Assembly (NCBI GenBank): GCA_040219275.1
Contig: JAVJSU010000103.1
Span: 77,985-141,984, forward strand
DNA length: 64,000 nucleotides
From: JAVJSU01 sp040219275
GTDB taxonomy: Bacteria; Chloroflexota; Anaerolineae; Aggregatilineales; Phototrophicaceae
Direction: 5' to 3'
The position numbers and the translations under genes are program-made. The notes below the pieces were generated by a model, which saw nothing but the letters and a program-made list of their open reading frames with translations, searched no databases and was not told where the DNA came from. Shown here one piece after another: positions 53,328-62,513 of this stretch (positions are counted from its first letter, which is position 1; each line of letters opens with the position of its first letter).

Positions 53328-54136
53328 TGGCAACACTTAATTTCCATGTGAGACATGAGGTGAATCCAGAACGAGTTTGGAATGTTCTAGATGCGCTTGT
53401 TAATGGGGTTGAATATGATCACATTACACAATACGACCGTCAGATAAGCAGATTGCGGCAACTCAAGTTAGTTACAGGAAAAGGCGATATCTCTCCAACA
53501 GAAGATGGTATGGAATTGCATCGCATTGGAACAAAGAGACTTGAGGTGGCATGGGAGATCATGCATTATCTACATTACGCTCGGTGGCGTGCATCTCATC
53601 CAACAGAAGATACAATGTTCTTCACGTATCGGGAATATTGTGATTTGCTTTTCAACAAGCGTGAAACAGAAATTAGTCATCAAAGAGATACTTTTGCTGC
53701 TGAAATGACGAGCCTAGTAACATCATCATCGTACTTTTCAGAAGAAATAGCTACTTTAACCAAAGGCGCTGTTTCACTGAGTGGAAATAGTTTGATTGGT
53801 GTTGAACACTGGCTATCTAAGCTATCTTCTGAAGTTATAACATCAGATGGCAAATTTACCCTAAGGCACTATTGTCCTCCTGAACTTTTACTACTCGCTT
53901 TAGGATATATGACTGAGTTAACTGAGGCTCAATTAGGGCTGGATCAACCACTGACTCTGGAACGACGTGAGATATTATGCCGTGTTTGCCTCATTCAGGA
54001 TGAATCACTGGATCAAATGCTTGATTGGCTTTTTCCAGAATATCCTGACTTAATCCAACCTGGAACAACTACAGGTAGCTACGGACGCTTTGTACGAGTT
54101 CTTAGACTACCTACTTTGAAGGAGTTGCTACGATGA
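53327..54136 (+). CDS. Winged-helix partner protein 2 of the tandem ATPase module
   Basis: A 269-residue paralogue of the 48985 gene. The shared N-terminal FHVRHEVNPERV, the helix-turn-helix-like ISRLRQLKLV then DGMELHRIGTKRL, and the C-terminal RHYCPPELLLLALGYM / ILCRVCLIQDESLDQML blocks are clear; the middle is divergent. The start ATG overlaps the preceding ATPase stop (TAATG) and its own stop overlaps the next ATPase start (ATGA), so all four genes are one tightly coupled unit. Confidence 0.7.
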   Translation: MATLNFHVRHEVNPERVWNVLDALVNGVEYDHITQYDRQISRLRQLKLVTGKGDISPTEDGMELHRIGTKRLEVAWEIMHYLHYARWRASHPTEDTMFFTYREYCDLLFNKRETEISHQRDTFAAEMTSLVTSSSYFSEEIATLTKGAVSLSGNSLIGVEHWLSKLSSEVITSDGKFTLRHYCPPELLLLALGYMTELTEAQLGLDQPLTLERREILCRVCLIQDESLDQMLDWLFPEYPDLIQPGTTTGSYGRFVRVLRLPTLKELLR

Positions 54137-57100
54137 ATACAAATGGCTTACAGGCAATTCTTGAAAAAGATGAGATTGTCCCTACTCGTTTAGCACGCGA
54201 TTTTCTAGATCATCCGCAAGAAGTTGATGATCTTTACAAACATCATGTTAGAACCTACATTCCACTACAAACCGGCTCTGATGAGGCATCTGGAGTACAG
54301 GATTTTTCAAAGAAATTTATCAAACAAGTCAAGGATGCGCGTGCTCCAAGAGGTTACATCACAGCAGACTTCGGGTATGGAAAAACCAGTGCAGGTTTAT
54401 TTGTGTGGCAACAGGCACAAAATGCCCGCCTTATCGCAGTACCACCATTTAAACTAAATCGCCTAGAGGATTTGCTTGATGCAACAGCAGGCTGGCTTGC
54501 ATTTATCTTTGAAAAAACTGTTCCTGCCCTGACAAAGCGTGTCATTGATGTTTATCGATTCTACCATGATCGAGAGTTGGAAAGTGTAGCTCAACGTTAC
54601 GGTGTCACATTAGAACAAGCCCAACATATGTATGAGGATCAAGCACTACAACTCACTATAACCCCTAAAGATATTGTGCGCTTCTTTGTACAGATGACGG
54701 AATTGGTTTTAGAAGCAGGATTTGAAGGTTTAGTCGTTATACCTGATGAATTACAACAGTATTTGGAACCAGAGATTAAGTCAGGAAAAATTGATCCGCT
54801 TGTTCACCTATTTGATATTGTGACAGATTTGATGGATCAGCAGGGGAAATTGCCATTTGGTTTCCTGATGATTATTACCAGTAAAGAACTGGGAGTCATC
54901 AATGATCAGCGTGGCGATTTAATTGATCGGATGCGTGGCAACACACTTGATTTGCGTGCTATTTATGATCGCGAATTCCCTGTACGACTGTGGTTCCGTT
55001 TTGCAGAAACACTTGATTTTGAACAGATAGCCTCCCAAATTGTAGATGACTTTACGCTTGAGGCATTAGGGCAAATCGCATCGCGTCAGGATTTATCTAA
55101 TGGTCCGCGCACAGTTATCAATGCTTTTCGGAGGATTGCTAGACGTGCATTAGACCATCAATCTACCATAACACCATATACACCAATTGATCTGATCGAT
55201 GATTTTCTCAACAACAACATCGCCTTTGATGCACGGAAAAACCTTCAGGAAGCCACAAACCGCGCATTATCTTCAAATTCTGTGCGAGGTCACCATGAAT
55301 TGGAAAGAGTAGTGAAGTTGCTAGCTGCCTTTCCTAGTGATGGCGCAAATCGCGAAGTGCAAAATCATTATGGATTACAAGAAGCGTGTGCTGAATTGAA
55401 GATTATCGGTTCACCAGAGATTGTTATTGAAGTCGGTGATCGTAACAATCCTGCATTAGCTCTCCGAGGTCTGGATCAGGCAAGAGAAAACACTGATGAA
55501 CTGACGCTAATTCTCAGTGAGTTTATTCGCAACTATGAACCACAGGCGGCAAATCAAATTGAACGAGCTGTAAATGCTTTTGTTCAATTACTCACTACAC
55601 TTGTCTTTAAGAGTGAAAACTGGACAGCATCCAATATCCGGCAACGTCGTTTTATGCAAAATGCAGAGTTAATATTTAGTGGCGCATTTCCTGATATGGT
55701 TCGTAAGTTTCCAGAGCGTGAAGTTTATGTGCGTATTCTAGGTGACGATGAGACTGCCATTGAACACAAATCAAAGGCAGAATGTACCCTAACTTTTGTC
55801 TTACATCGGCACTTCGATATAAGCCACTTAGAACGACAGAGAATTTTGGGCAGTATGGAATTAGACAAGAGCAATTATACTGCTAACTTTGCGCTCAATC
55901 TCATGTTGCCTTGCTTTGATGCATTGAATCGTTTAACGCAAGATCAACTGCGTCGGGTAGTAGATGTCGAAGATGTCAACGTCCTGATGATCCTCGCTTT
56001 ACATGAGTTCTTGCAGGGAGTTGCAGAACGTGATGGGGTTTCAAAACCACTTAAAGAAATGATTCAACGATCAATGGCTGTACGCCTACTCGAAACGGTC
56101 TTGGAAATCGTTTTGAATTCGGCGGTTGATACTGTCTTTGAAACCGCAGGTGCACGAATCATTGAAAAAACCATAGGTGAATTGATAGAGGCGCGCTATG
56201 GTGAACAATATTATACCTTGATTACATATAAGCAGTGGCGCGATAGACTAAGAGACTATATCTCGGCACTTAACCAACTACCCAGCTTCACACAGAAACA
56301 GGGCTATGCACTTGTCGAAGGCAACAAAGATGAAATTGCAAAGCTCTTTAGCGCGACTTCAGCAAGTTTTGATTCCCTTCAAGCACGATTTTCTCAATTG
56401 ATTGAGATAGACGGTACATCGTTTCCGAGTCGTGAGGAGCTGAGACGAGGACGAAGAGGTGGTATTCGATTTACACGCCATCCACTGGAGGAAATGATTT
56501 ACGCATCTCTGGAAGATTCTACGACAACCACTAAACGTAATGGAGAAGTTCGTAAGGCATTACGTCTTGATTACATATATGGTGGTGCGTTAGAACTAGG
56601 TTATCGTGAAGATGAGATCAAGTACATCCTCGAAATAATGCAAGCAAGGGATCTTATTGAGGCTAATGCTGAATGGATAGCAGAGAAACCACGCCCAGAT
56701 ATTTCCCCTCGAAAAATTCATGCACAGATATTGGAGTTTAAACGACAATCAGAAATGCTTGTAAAAGCAAATCAACAACCTGATGCCAAGCAGATGTTGA
56801 CACGTGCAGAACAGCACTTACAACGCTTTGCAGAACTAGATGAGCATAAGAATGAAGTTGAACTTATCATTCTTGCAGAGCAAGTTGAAGCTGATATTTT
56901 ACTTTTAAATACAGTTATTGAGCGAGAAATGGGACTTCTACGAGAGAATATCACCCGTTTGGAGCTTGATGTATTTAATTCTGAAGGGGTGGATGTGTTG
57001 AGTAATGTGATGCACGCAGGGGCATTCACCACACCAATTAATCAGATACGAACTAGATATGATCAGGCACTTACGCAGTGGAGGAGTTCAGCCTCTATAT

Positions 57101-58101
57101 ATCAGGAAAACCTTGCCGAGATTAAACGCGAAGTTGATGATTTGTCAATTCACTCGTTGCAAAGTGTGCGAGATCGTGCAAATCAACTCAAACAAAAACA
57201 CTTAGATTTGAATGACCAGAAACGAGGTTTGATTACTGCGGTCGGGAAAATAAAAAATTGGCAAGAGGTATCGAATTTACTACATTCTTTACTTGGCTCA
57301 ACTCAGAGTCTTGGAAAGCAGGGTGAAAAGCTCTTTGAGGAATTGCAGAATATTGAAAACAAACTTGTCCAAGCATTCCAGCAAGACCCAGAAGGAACCT
57401 TTGACCGTCCGGTTTACTATCAAGAACAACTAACAAATCTAGAAAAACAACTAGGACAATTTGCTAGTCGAGCGGAGCGCGAATTTAACCAGTTGCAGGA
57501 TCAGTATCGTGAACTATTCATCCGCTATGGAGGAATTTCAAGAGATAAACTTTGGCAGAAAATATTTTACAGTGCGACCAATGCTGATGGTGTGTATCAC
57601 AATCTGTACACTACGGTTGAAAAGCACGTTACCGAATTAGTTGAAGATTTATATGTCCAAATTGAACAATGTCGTAACACTATCTTGGCTACTAAAGCAC
57701 TTGCCACTGATAAATATCATGATATTGAAGATCGTCTGAGTGAAGCTGAACAATCAGTTGAAAGTGTTGATGATGAGTACACAAAAGTCACAGAAAGGGC
57801 GAGCCAGGATACTATACGTGATTTGGATAAATTCAAGAAGTGGCTAGAGTATTTTGCTCAGGTATTAAAAACAACTCATGATGTACAAATCTCTATCCAA
57901 CAGTTACGAGATAAGCCACAAAAGTCTAACTTGTCGACTAATGCAAAAGCTTTAGTTGATGTCATCAATCAACTTGGCACATCAAATAGCTTAATTCGCA
58001 TTCGACAAGAGTTACGGAATATGAGCGATGAGACATTCTGGCAAACAGTCCGAGAAGTTTGGGAAAAACAGATAATTGAAGTGAAATTGAATAAATTGTA
58101 G
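54133..58101 (+). CDS. Giant P-loop ATPase 2 (paralogue of ATPase 1)
   Basis: A 1322-residue ATPase. Walker A is DFGYGKTSAG at 79-88, Walker B LVVIPDELQQYL near 199-210, KLPFGFLMIITSK near 240, then IYDREFPVRLWFRFAET and DLSNGPRTVINAF, all matching ATPase 1. Walker B here reads PDEL in place of VDEF. The region from about 860 to 1290 is dominated by predicted coiled coil. Paralogous ATPases with separate partners suggest a hetero-oligomeric machine or two specificities. A short gap of 92 bases separates it from the methylase, which has its own ribosome site. Confidence 0.75.
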   Translation: MNTNGLQAILEKDEIVPTRLARDFLDHPQEVDDLYKHHVRTYIPLQTGSDEASGVQDFSKKFIKQVKDARAPRGYITADFGYGKTSAGLFVWQQAQNARLIAVPPFKLNRLEDLLDATAGWLAFIFEKTVPALTKRVIDVYRFYHDRELESVAQRYGVTLEQAQHMYEDQALQLTITPKDIVRFFVQMTELVLEAGFEGLVVIPDELQQYLEPEIKSGKIDPLVHLFDIVTDLMDQQGKLPFGFLMIITSKELGVINDQRGDLIDRMRGNTLDLRAIYDREFPVRLWFRFAETLDFEQIASQIVDDFTLEALGQIASRQDLSNGPRTVINAFRRIARRALDHQSTITPYTPIDLIDDFLNNNIAFDARKNLQEATNRALSSNSVRGHHELERVVKLLAAFPSDGANREVQNHYGLQEACAELKIIGSPEIVIEVGDRNNPALALRGLDQARENTDELTLILSEFIRNYEPQAANQIERAVNAFVQLLTTLVFKSENWTASNIRQRRFMQNAELIFSGAFPDMVRKFPEREVYVRILGDDETAIEHKSKAECTLTFVLHRHFDISHLERQRILGSMELDKSNYTANFALNLMLPCFDALNRLTQDQLRRVVDVEDVNVLMILALHEFLQGVAERDGVSKPLKEMIQRSMAVRLLETVLEIVLNSAVDTVFETAGARIIEKTIGELIEARYGEQYYTLITYKQWRDRLRDYISALNQLPSFTQKQGYALVEGNKDEIAKLFSATSASFDSLQARFSQLIEIDGTSFPSREELRRGRRGGIRFTRHPLEEMIYASLEDSTTTTKRNGEVRKALRLDYIYGGALELGYREDEIKYILEIMQARDLIEANAEWIAEKPRPDISPRKIHAQILEFKRQSEMLVKANQQPDAKQMLTRAEQHLQRFAELDEHKNEVELIILAEQVEADILLLNTVIEREMGLLRENITRLELDVFNSEGVDVLSNVMHAGAFTTPINQIRTRYDQALTQWRSSASIYQENLAEIKREVDDLSIHSLQSVRDRANQLKQKHLDLNDQKRGLITAVGKIKNWQEVSNLLHSLLGSTQSLGKQGEKLFEELQNIENKLVQAFQQDPEGTFDRPVYYQEQLTNLEKQLGQFASRAEREFNQLQDQYRELFIRYGGISRDKLWQKIFYSATNADGVYHNLYTTVEKHVTELVEDLYVQIEQCRNTILATKALATDKYHDIEDRLSEAEQSVESVDDEYTKVTERASQDTIRDLDKFKKWLEYFAQVLKTTHDVQISIQQLRDKPQKSNLSTNAKALVDVINQLGTSNSLIRIRQELRNMSDETFWQTVREVWEKQIIEVKLNKL

Positions 58102-58193
58102 TGAATAGAACATTCATTCCGATTTCGACGGTCTGTTATGTAGACTTTGGGTATACTTAACGTAAATTAGCCAATCTTGGTGAAAAATTAATA

Positions 58194-59753
58194 ATGTATT
58201 CGCTAATCCAACAAAGCTTGGCTATTGGGCAGGAAATCCTCAATAAACGCACAAGCAAATCGCGTAAAGCTAATGGGCAGTTTCTGACACCGGAAGCTCT
58301 TGCACGATTCATAGCAGACCAGCTCGGAGATATTCGTTCTGGTGAGCATGTTCTCGACCCTGCTATGGGTTCTGGAACATTGATGTGCGCTGTTATTGAA
58401 CGCCTGATTGAAGAGGGTGAGCCAATTGAGGTCTACTTAGATGGCTTTGAACTAGACGAAGAGCTTTACACTTCAGCTTCTGCGCTTTTTAAGCAGGCAG
58501 TTAATCAAGCGGCTGAATACAATATCAAGATACATCTTCGCTTGTTTAACACAGATTTTGTACTGAATAGCGTGCAATTCTTGCGACCCTCATTACTTGA
58601 AACACCTGTTGGGGAAAAGCACTATCATCACATTCTTGCTAACCCACCCTACTTTAAAATCAATGGTAACGATAGCCGACGAAAAGCTACTGAGGAGTTA
58701 CTCGGCGGGCATACGAATATCTATACTCTGTTTATGGGATTATCCGCCCGAATGTTAAATGGTGGACGAGCATGTTTTATTGTCCCCCGAAGCTTCTGTT
58801 CTGGCACATACTTTAAACAATTCAGACGCGAATTTATTGAGAGAGCATCAATTCAACACGTTCATCTTTTTGAAGCACGCAATGAAGCCTTTAGTCAGGA
58901 TGATGTTCTGCAGGAGAACCTTATCATCACATTTACATCTCAGAATGAAAGCTCTATTGATGACACCATCGAAATATCATCATCAGCTTCTCTGGAGGCT
59001 CTGAAAGATGGTGTTTCATCCCGACAAATCACTGAAGGACAATTTCTCAGTCCACTAGGCTTATTCCGCTTACCCACTTCCGAGCTTGATGAAGAAATCC
59101 TTGTTGTTGTGGATAGTTGGAAAGAAACACTTCATTCACAAGGATTGGAAATCTCAACAGGTCCCGTTGTTGCTTTTCGAGCGAAGCAGTATTTACAAGA
59201 CAAAGAGAAGTCTGCTTCCAGTGTACCGTTGTTATGGATGCAGCATATTAAACTTCAAGAGGTTACTTGGCCCCTCAATGGCAATTTTCGTAAGCAACAA
59301 TACATCGAATCTGAACCAACTCTGATGGTTAAAAACGCAAACTATGTATTACTACGTCGGTTCAGTGCAAAAGAAGAAGCCCGCCGATTGGTAGCTGCAC
59401 CTTATCTTGCTAAAGATTATCCATATTTCCAGCTTGGCTTGGAAAATCATCTGAATTACATCTACGGGCAAAAACGGGAACTGACAACGGAAGAGACGAT
59501 TGGCTTATCTGGATTGCTGAATAGTGGCTTGATTGACCGTTATTTCCGCATCTCAAATGGCAATACACAGGTCAATGCAACCGAATTAAGAGCATTACCA
59601 ATCCCATCGCTATCGGTCATCACTGCCATCGGAAAAGCCATCATCAAGGAGGCTGATGAAGTCGATTTAGATGCGGTTGTGGTGCAGGTGCTTCAGACCT
59701 ATATGTTGATTCCTAACGACTTTCCCATCCTTCGGGAAACGAGAGTTCTATGA
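58194..59753 (+). CDS. N6-adenine DNA methyltransferase, Eco57I/BsuBI-like
   Basis: A 519-residue gamma-type amino-methyltransferase. Motif I is VLDPAMGSGTLMC near 53-65, the catalytic motif IV NPPYF near 153-157 gives the N6-adenine class, and the last 200 residues form a target-recognition domain (PYLAKDYPYFQLG, TTEETIGLSGLLNSGLIDRYFRISNGNTQVNATELR), the typical end of Eco57I/PstI-type methylases. It methylates an unknown DNA site. A 12-codon stub of a downstream gene overlaps its stop, so the usual restriction partner appears lost; it may now serve as an orphan methylase or as the self-marking arm of the upstream module. Confidence 0.85.
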   Translation: MYSLIQQSLAIGQEILNKRTSKSRKANGQFLTPEALARFIADQLGDIRSGEHVLDPAMGSGTLMCAVIERLIEEGEPIEVYLDGFELDEELYTSASALFKQAVNQAAEYNIKIHLRLFNTDFVLNSVQFLRPSLLETPVGEKHYHHILANPPYFKINGNDSRRKATEELLGGHTNIYTLFMGLSARMLNGGRACFIVPRSFCSGTYFKQFRREFIERASIQHVHLFEARNEAFSQDDVLQENLIITFTSQNESSIDDTIEISSSASLEALKDGVSSRQITEGQFLSPLGLFRLPTSELDEEILVVVDSWKETLHSQGLEISTGPVVAFRAKQYLQDKEKSASSVPLLWMQHIKLQEVTWPLNGNFRKQQYIESEPTLMVKNANYVLLRRFSAKEEARRLVAAPYLAKDYPYFQLGLENHLNYIYGQKRELTTEETIGLSGLLNSGLIDRYFRISNGNTQVNATELRALPIPSLSVITAIGKAIIKEADEVDLDAVVVQVLQTYMLIPNDFPILRETRVL

Positions 59754-59785
59754 GTAAAATCACCGAAGCACAGACTGTCGACTAA
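59750..59785 (+). pseudogene. 12-codon stub of a BsuBI/PstI-type restriction endonuclease gene
   Basis: ATGA overlap with the methylase stop, then MSKITEAQTVD and TAA. Restriction genes following such methylases start with a very similar K-I-x-E-A-Q motif, and the overlap is the usual gene arrangement. After codon 8 the match is lost and the next gene begins 22 bases later, so a deletion or replacement ended here. Very short, so the assignment rests on position plus about six residues. Confidence 0.5.
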
Positions 59786-59807
59786 TATATTTGTACAAGG
59801 AATATAC

Positions 59808-61631
59808 ATGCGGCCAAAGTTGCTTTTGCTAGTGTTATTGAGTTTGTTGTCTCAAATAATTGTTGTGCAAGCTCAAAATACTCTCTGGATCACTGCTATT
59901 GAGTGGAGTTCGACAGATCAGTACGTTGCTGTAACTCTAGAAGATCAAACCAATGGCCAATCTGTGATTCGCATTTATGCCACAGAGACTCAATCGCTTA
60001 TCAACACCTTTTATAATACGACCGGGTTGGTTTTTTACTTAGATTGGTCGCCGGATGATGCACGAATCCTGACTAATGATAGTCGTGATAACAGCTACAT
60101 ACGCAACGCCCTCACCGATGAAATCCTTGCAAGTTTCGGTACAGGAGCTTCTGGACCTGCCCCTTCTATTGTCAATAGTTCATGGAATCACGATGGAACA
60201 TTAATCGCCAATAGGTATGATTTCGGTGTCGGTTTTGATATTCGTGATGGCACAACGGGAGAACGCCTACCAGATCTGCCGTCCAATCTGCTGATCGGTC
60301 TTGATTATGTCTGGCACGATACTCAATCTCAAATCGCCCTTTTAAATGATAACCAGATAGACATTATTGATATGACAAGCCGTGAAACGGTTAACACTTT
60401 TGAAGTCAACAGCCGGGTTACTTTTCTAGATTGGCATGAGGGTACTCTTTATACCATTCAACAGCCGTCGGATTTTACTGCTAGTACCGAACATCGATAT
60501 ATATTCGAGACATGGGATACTCGAACAAGCGAATTATTGTCACAATTCGATTTGGGACAATTCGGATCATTCCGCCAATTTGAGCTTGTTGGAGATATGT
60601 CGTACCTGGCCATCACACGCAACGACAACACCGTACAGATACGCAACATAATTGATGGATCAGTTGAGCAATCACAACAATTTGAACGTAACCAACGTGT
60701 TTCATTCAGCCCGAATAGTGAGCGTTATGTAATTGCGTCCAATGAAGGTGACTTTGAAATTAGAAATCTACCTCTATCAGGTGAACGTCTGGAGATCACG
60801 CCATCGAACAATGTAGTTTACTTTCAAACCAACCGCCTTCCATCCTCCAACTTGGTTTTATCGTATGTCGATGAAGCACCTGTTGACTACAGTACTGATT
60901 ACTCTGGATCTTTTTCTATTGGAAGAAGTGCTGGTGTTCAAGATAATATGCCCTATCTTGACGTATCCAGAGATTCCTACTGGATTACCTATCATGTCGA
61001 AAATGATTCCGGTGGATACGATCTCTATGAAGAATTATTTGGCTATGGTAGTGGTTCAATTCTATTGCAATCAGGCGGATGGAATCTCTATCCCGTATTC
61101 TCAAATGCACTGTGGAAAGAAGATACAGAAATCGCCTTCTGGCAAAGCAACGATAATACAACATTCCAACTCGCAATCCTCAATCCGAGACGTGAATTAA
61201 CTCAATCGATCTCAATGCCTCGCCAACCTTATATACAAGCTGTCTCATGGTCACCAGATACCTCCAACCGACTTATAGTTTTTTCCATGCAATCTGAAAA
61301 TGAGGACTTTGACCTCTATCAGCTTGATTTAAATACAGAAGCAATTACGCCGTTTCTCGAACATTCTGCTAACGAATACAGTCCACAATGGTCACCGACC
61401 GGTTCAGAATTAGTGTTTGTTTCTGACCGCAATGGTGTTGAGCAAATATTTGCGTTCAATCCAATAGATGAAACTGTTCGGATGATTCTGGATGGACAAT
61501 CCCCGCAATGGTCGCCCACGGGTAACCGCATCGCATTTGAGCGTGATGGTAATATCTATATCAGCAATGAAGATGGAACCGATGAAACTTTATTTGTTGA
61601 AGATGCGATTACTCCACGCTGGTTGCGATAA
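59808..61631 (+). CDS. Secreted TolB/WD40-like beta-propeller protein
   Basis: A 607-residue protein with a signal peptide (LLLLVLLSLLSQIIVVQAQ, cleavage after AQA near residue 22). Repeated propeller blades follow: an early WD40-like half (IEWSSTDQYVAV, LDWSPDDARIL) and a C-terminal TolB-like half (SPQWSPTGSELVFVSDRNG, SPQWSPTGNRIAFERDG). It is exported to the envelope or outside; binding partner unknown. It does not fit the defence genes upstream and may be passenger cargo. Start ATG 22 bases after the methylase-stub stop. Confidence 0.82.
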   Translation: MRPKLLLLVLLSLLSQIIVVQAQNTLWITAIEWSSTDQYVAVTLEDQTNGQSVIRIYATETQSLINTFYNTTGLVFYLDWSPDDARILTNDSRDNSYIRNALTDEILASFGTGASGPAPSIVNSSWNHDGTLIANRYDFGVGFDIRDGTTGERLPDLPSNLLIGLDYVWHDTQSQIALLNDNQIDIIDMTSRETVNTFEVNSRVTFLDWHEGTLYTIQQPSDFTASTEHRYIFETWDTRTSELLSQFDLGQFGSFRQFELVGDMSYLAITRNDNTVQIRNIIDGSVEQSQQFERNQRVSFSPNSERYVIASNEGDFEIRNLPLSGERLEITPSNNVVYFQTNRLPSSNLVLSYVDEAPVDYSTDYSGSFSIGRSAGVQDNMPYLDVSRDSYWITYHVENDSGGYDLYEELFGYGSGSILLQSGGWNLYPVFSNALWKEDTEIAFWQSNDNTTFQLAILNPRRELTQSISMPRQPYIQAVSWSPDTSNRLIVFSMQSENEDFDLYQLDLNTEAITPFLEHSANEYSPQWSPTGSELVFVSDRNGVEQIFAFNPIDETVRMILDGQSPQWSPTGNRIAFERDGNIYISNEDGTDETLFVEDAITPRWLR

Positions 61632-61951
61632 GCGCGTGTTTGTGTGAAGGTGGAGAGATTACGAAATTTGTAATGTTTGATGAGTGGCTTTTGGATTTAG
61701 CTAACGAATAACTCTGTGAGAGTAACGTCCATAAGCTACTTTCCCCTTAAATCGAGCAGACTGTAAAATTCCAGCTCCGAAATGTAATTTCTCTACCCCC
61801 TAGCTGTAAACGTAGACCGCCTCCGCATAACTCATTTGATAAGCTCTATTCATCAACGCAAAGATATACGCAAAACACCACGCATATTCTTACACACGAA
61901 TTTTGCCTAATCTTTGTCAACCAAAATGAATTTAGATGCTGGAGCTGTCAT
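61632..61951. other. Intergenic region before the small recombination-associated genes
   Basis: No gene or clear terminator seen. It contains an imperfect AAATT...AATTT inverted repeat near 61765-61791 and is AT-rich. It could hold the promoter of the next genes; GGAG lies 9 bases before the 61952 start. Confidence 0.4.
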
Positions 61952-62182
61952 ATGGGCAAACGGAAAAAGTCTTTGATGCCTTCTAATCAATCACAGCAAG
62001 ATGTTGAAAATAATTATCTCGACCGGTTGCATCCCAGTTTAAGAGCAAATTTCTTTCCGTTGCCCGATGCGAGTGATTTACTTACAGACGAGCAGTTAGC
62101 TGAAGTTTTCGGCGGCGATTGGAAAGCTCTTCGTGATGTGATCAGACTGGCACCTCAGAACGTTCAAGAAAGTATGGATTAA
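61952..62182 (+). CDS. Small hypothetical protein, integrase-adjacent
   Basis: A 76-residue basic-to-acidic protein (GKRKKSLMPSNQ then FFPLPDASDLLTDEQLAEVFGGDWKALRDVIRL). No known domain. Its position, two genes before a serine recombinase, is where recombination directionality factors or transcriptional controllers often sit. Role unknown. Confidence 0.55.
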   Translation: MGKRKKSLMPSNQSQQDVENNYLDRLHPSLRANFFPLPDASDLLTDEQLAEVFGGDWKALRDVIRLAPQNVQESMD

Positions 62183-62194
62183 CTCGGTGACAAT

Positions 62195-62476
62195 ATGGAA
62201 AAATCACAGTATATTCAAAGAGATGTATCGAACAGTCTAGCTATGGCTGATTCACCCGAATATCAACCAACTCCACGGGCAAAAATCATTCTTGAGACGC
62301 TCAAAGAGACGGGTGATTGGGTTAATCGCTCTGCGCTTGCGACCAAACTCAACAAAAATGCCCTGAATAAATGGGACATCATTTTGTTGGGTAAGTTAGC
62401 AGACGCTGGTTTGATAGACGTGCGGCAGATACCCCACTATGGTCCCATCGGCTACGAGTGGCAGTATCGCCGCTGA
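62195..62476 (+). CDS. Small winged-helix-like protein, integrase-adjacent
   Basis: A 93-residue protein. Residues about 30-75 (AKIILETLKETGDWVNRSALATKL, WDIILLGKLADAGLIDVRQIP) fit a winged helix. It starts 12 bases after the preceding gene and ends 37 bases before the integrase start, so the three genes are probably one transcript. It could be a regulator or directionality factor for the integrase; inferred from position only. Confidence 0.6.
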   Translation: MEKSQYIQRDVSNSLAMADSPEYQPTPRAKIILETLKETGDWVNRSALATKLNKNALNKWDIILLGKLADAGLIDVRQIPHYGPIGYEWQYRR

Positions 62477-62513
62477 GTCTTCGAAAATCAGAGTTAGACT
62501 GGAGGCAAGTTGT

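Noticed and set aside
38591..58101. Assigning the locus to a named system (Druantia, DISARM, BREX or Dpd)
   Set aside because: Single components resemble parts of each, but no complete named gene set is present and I could not run profile searches.
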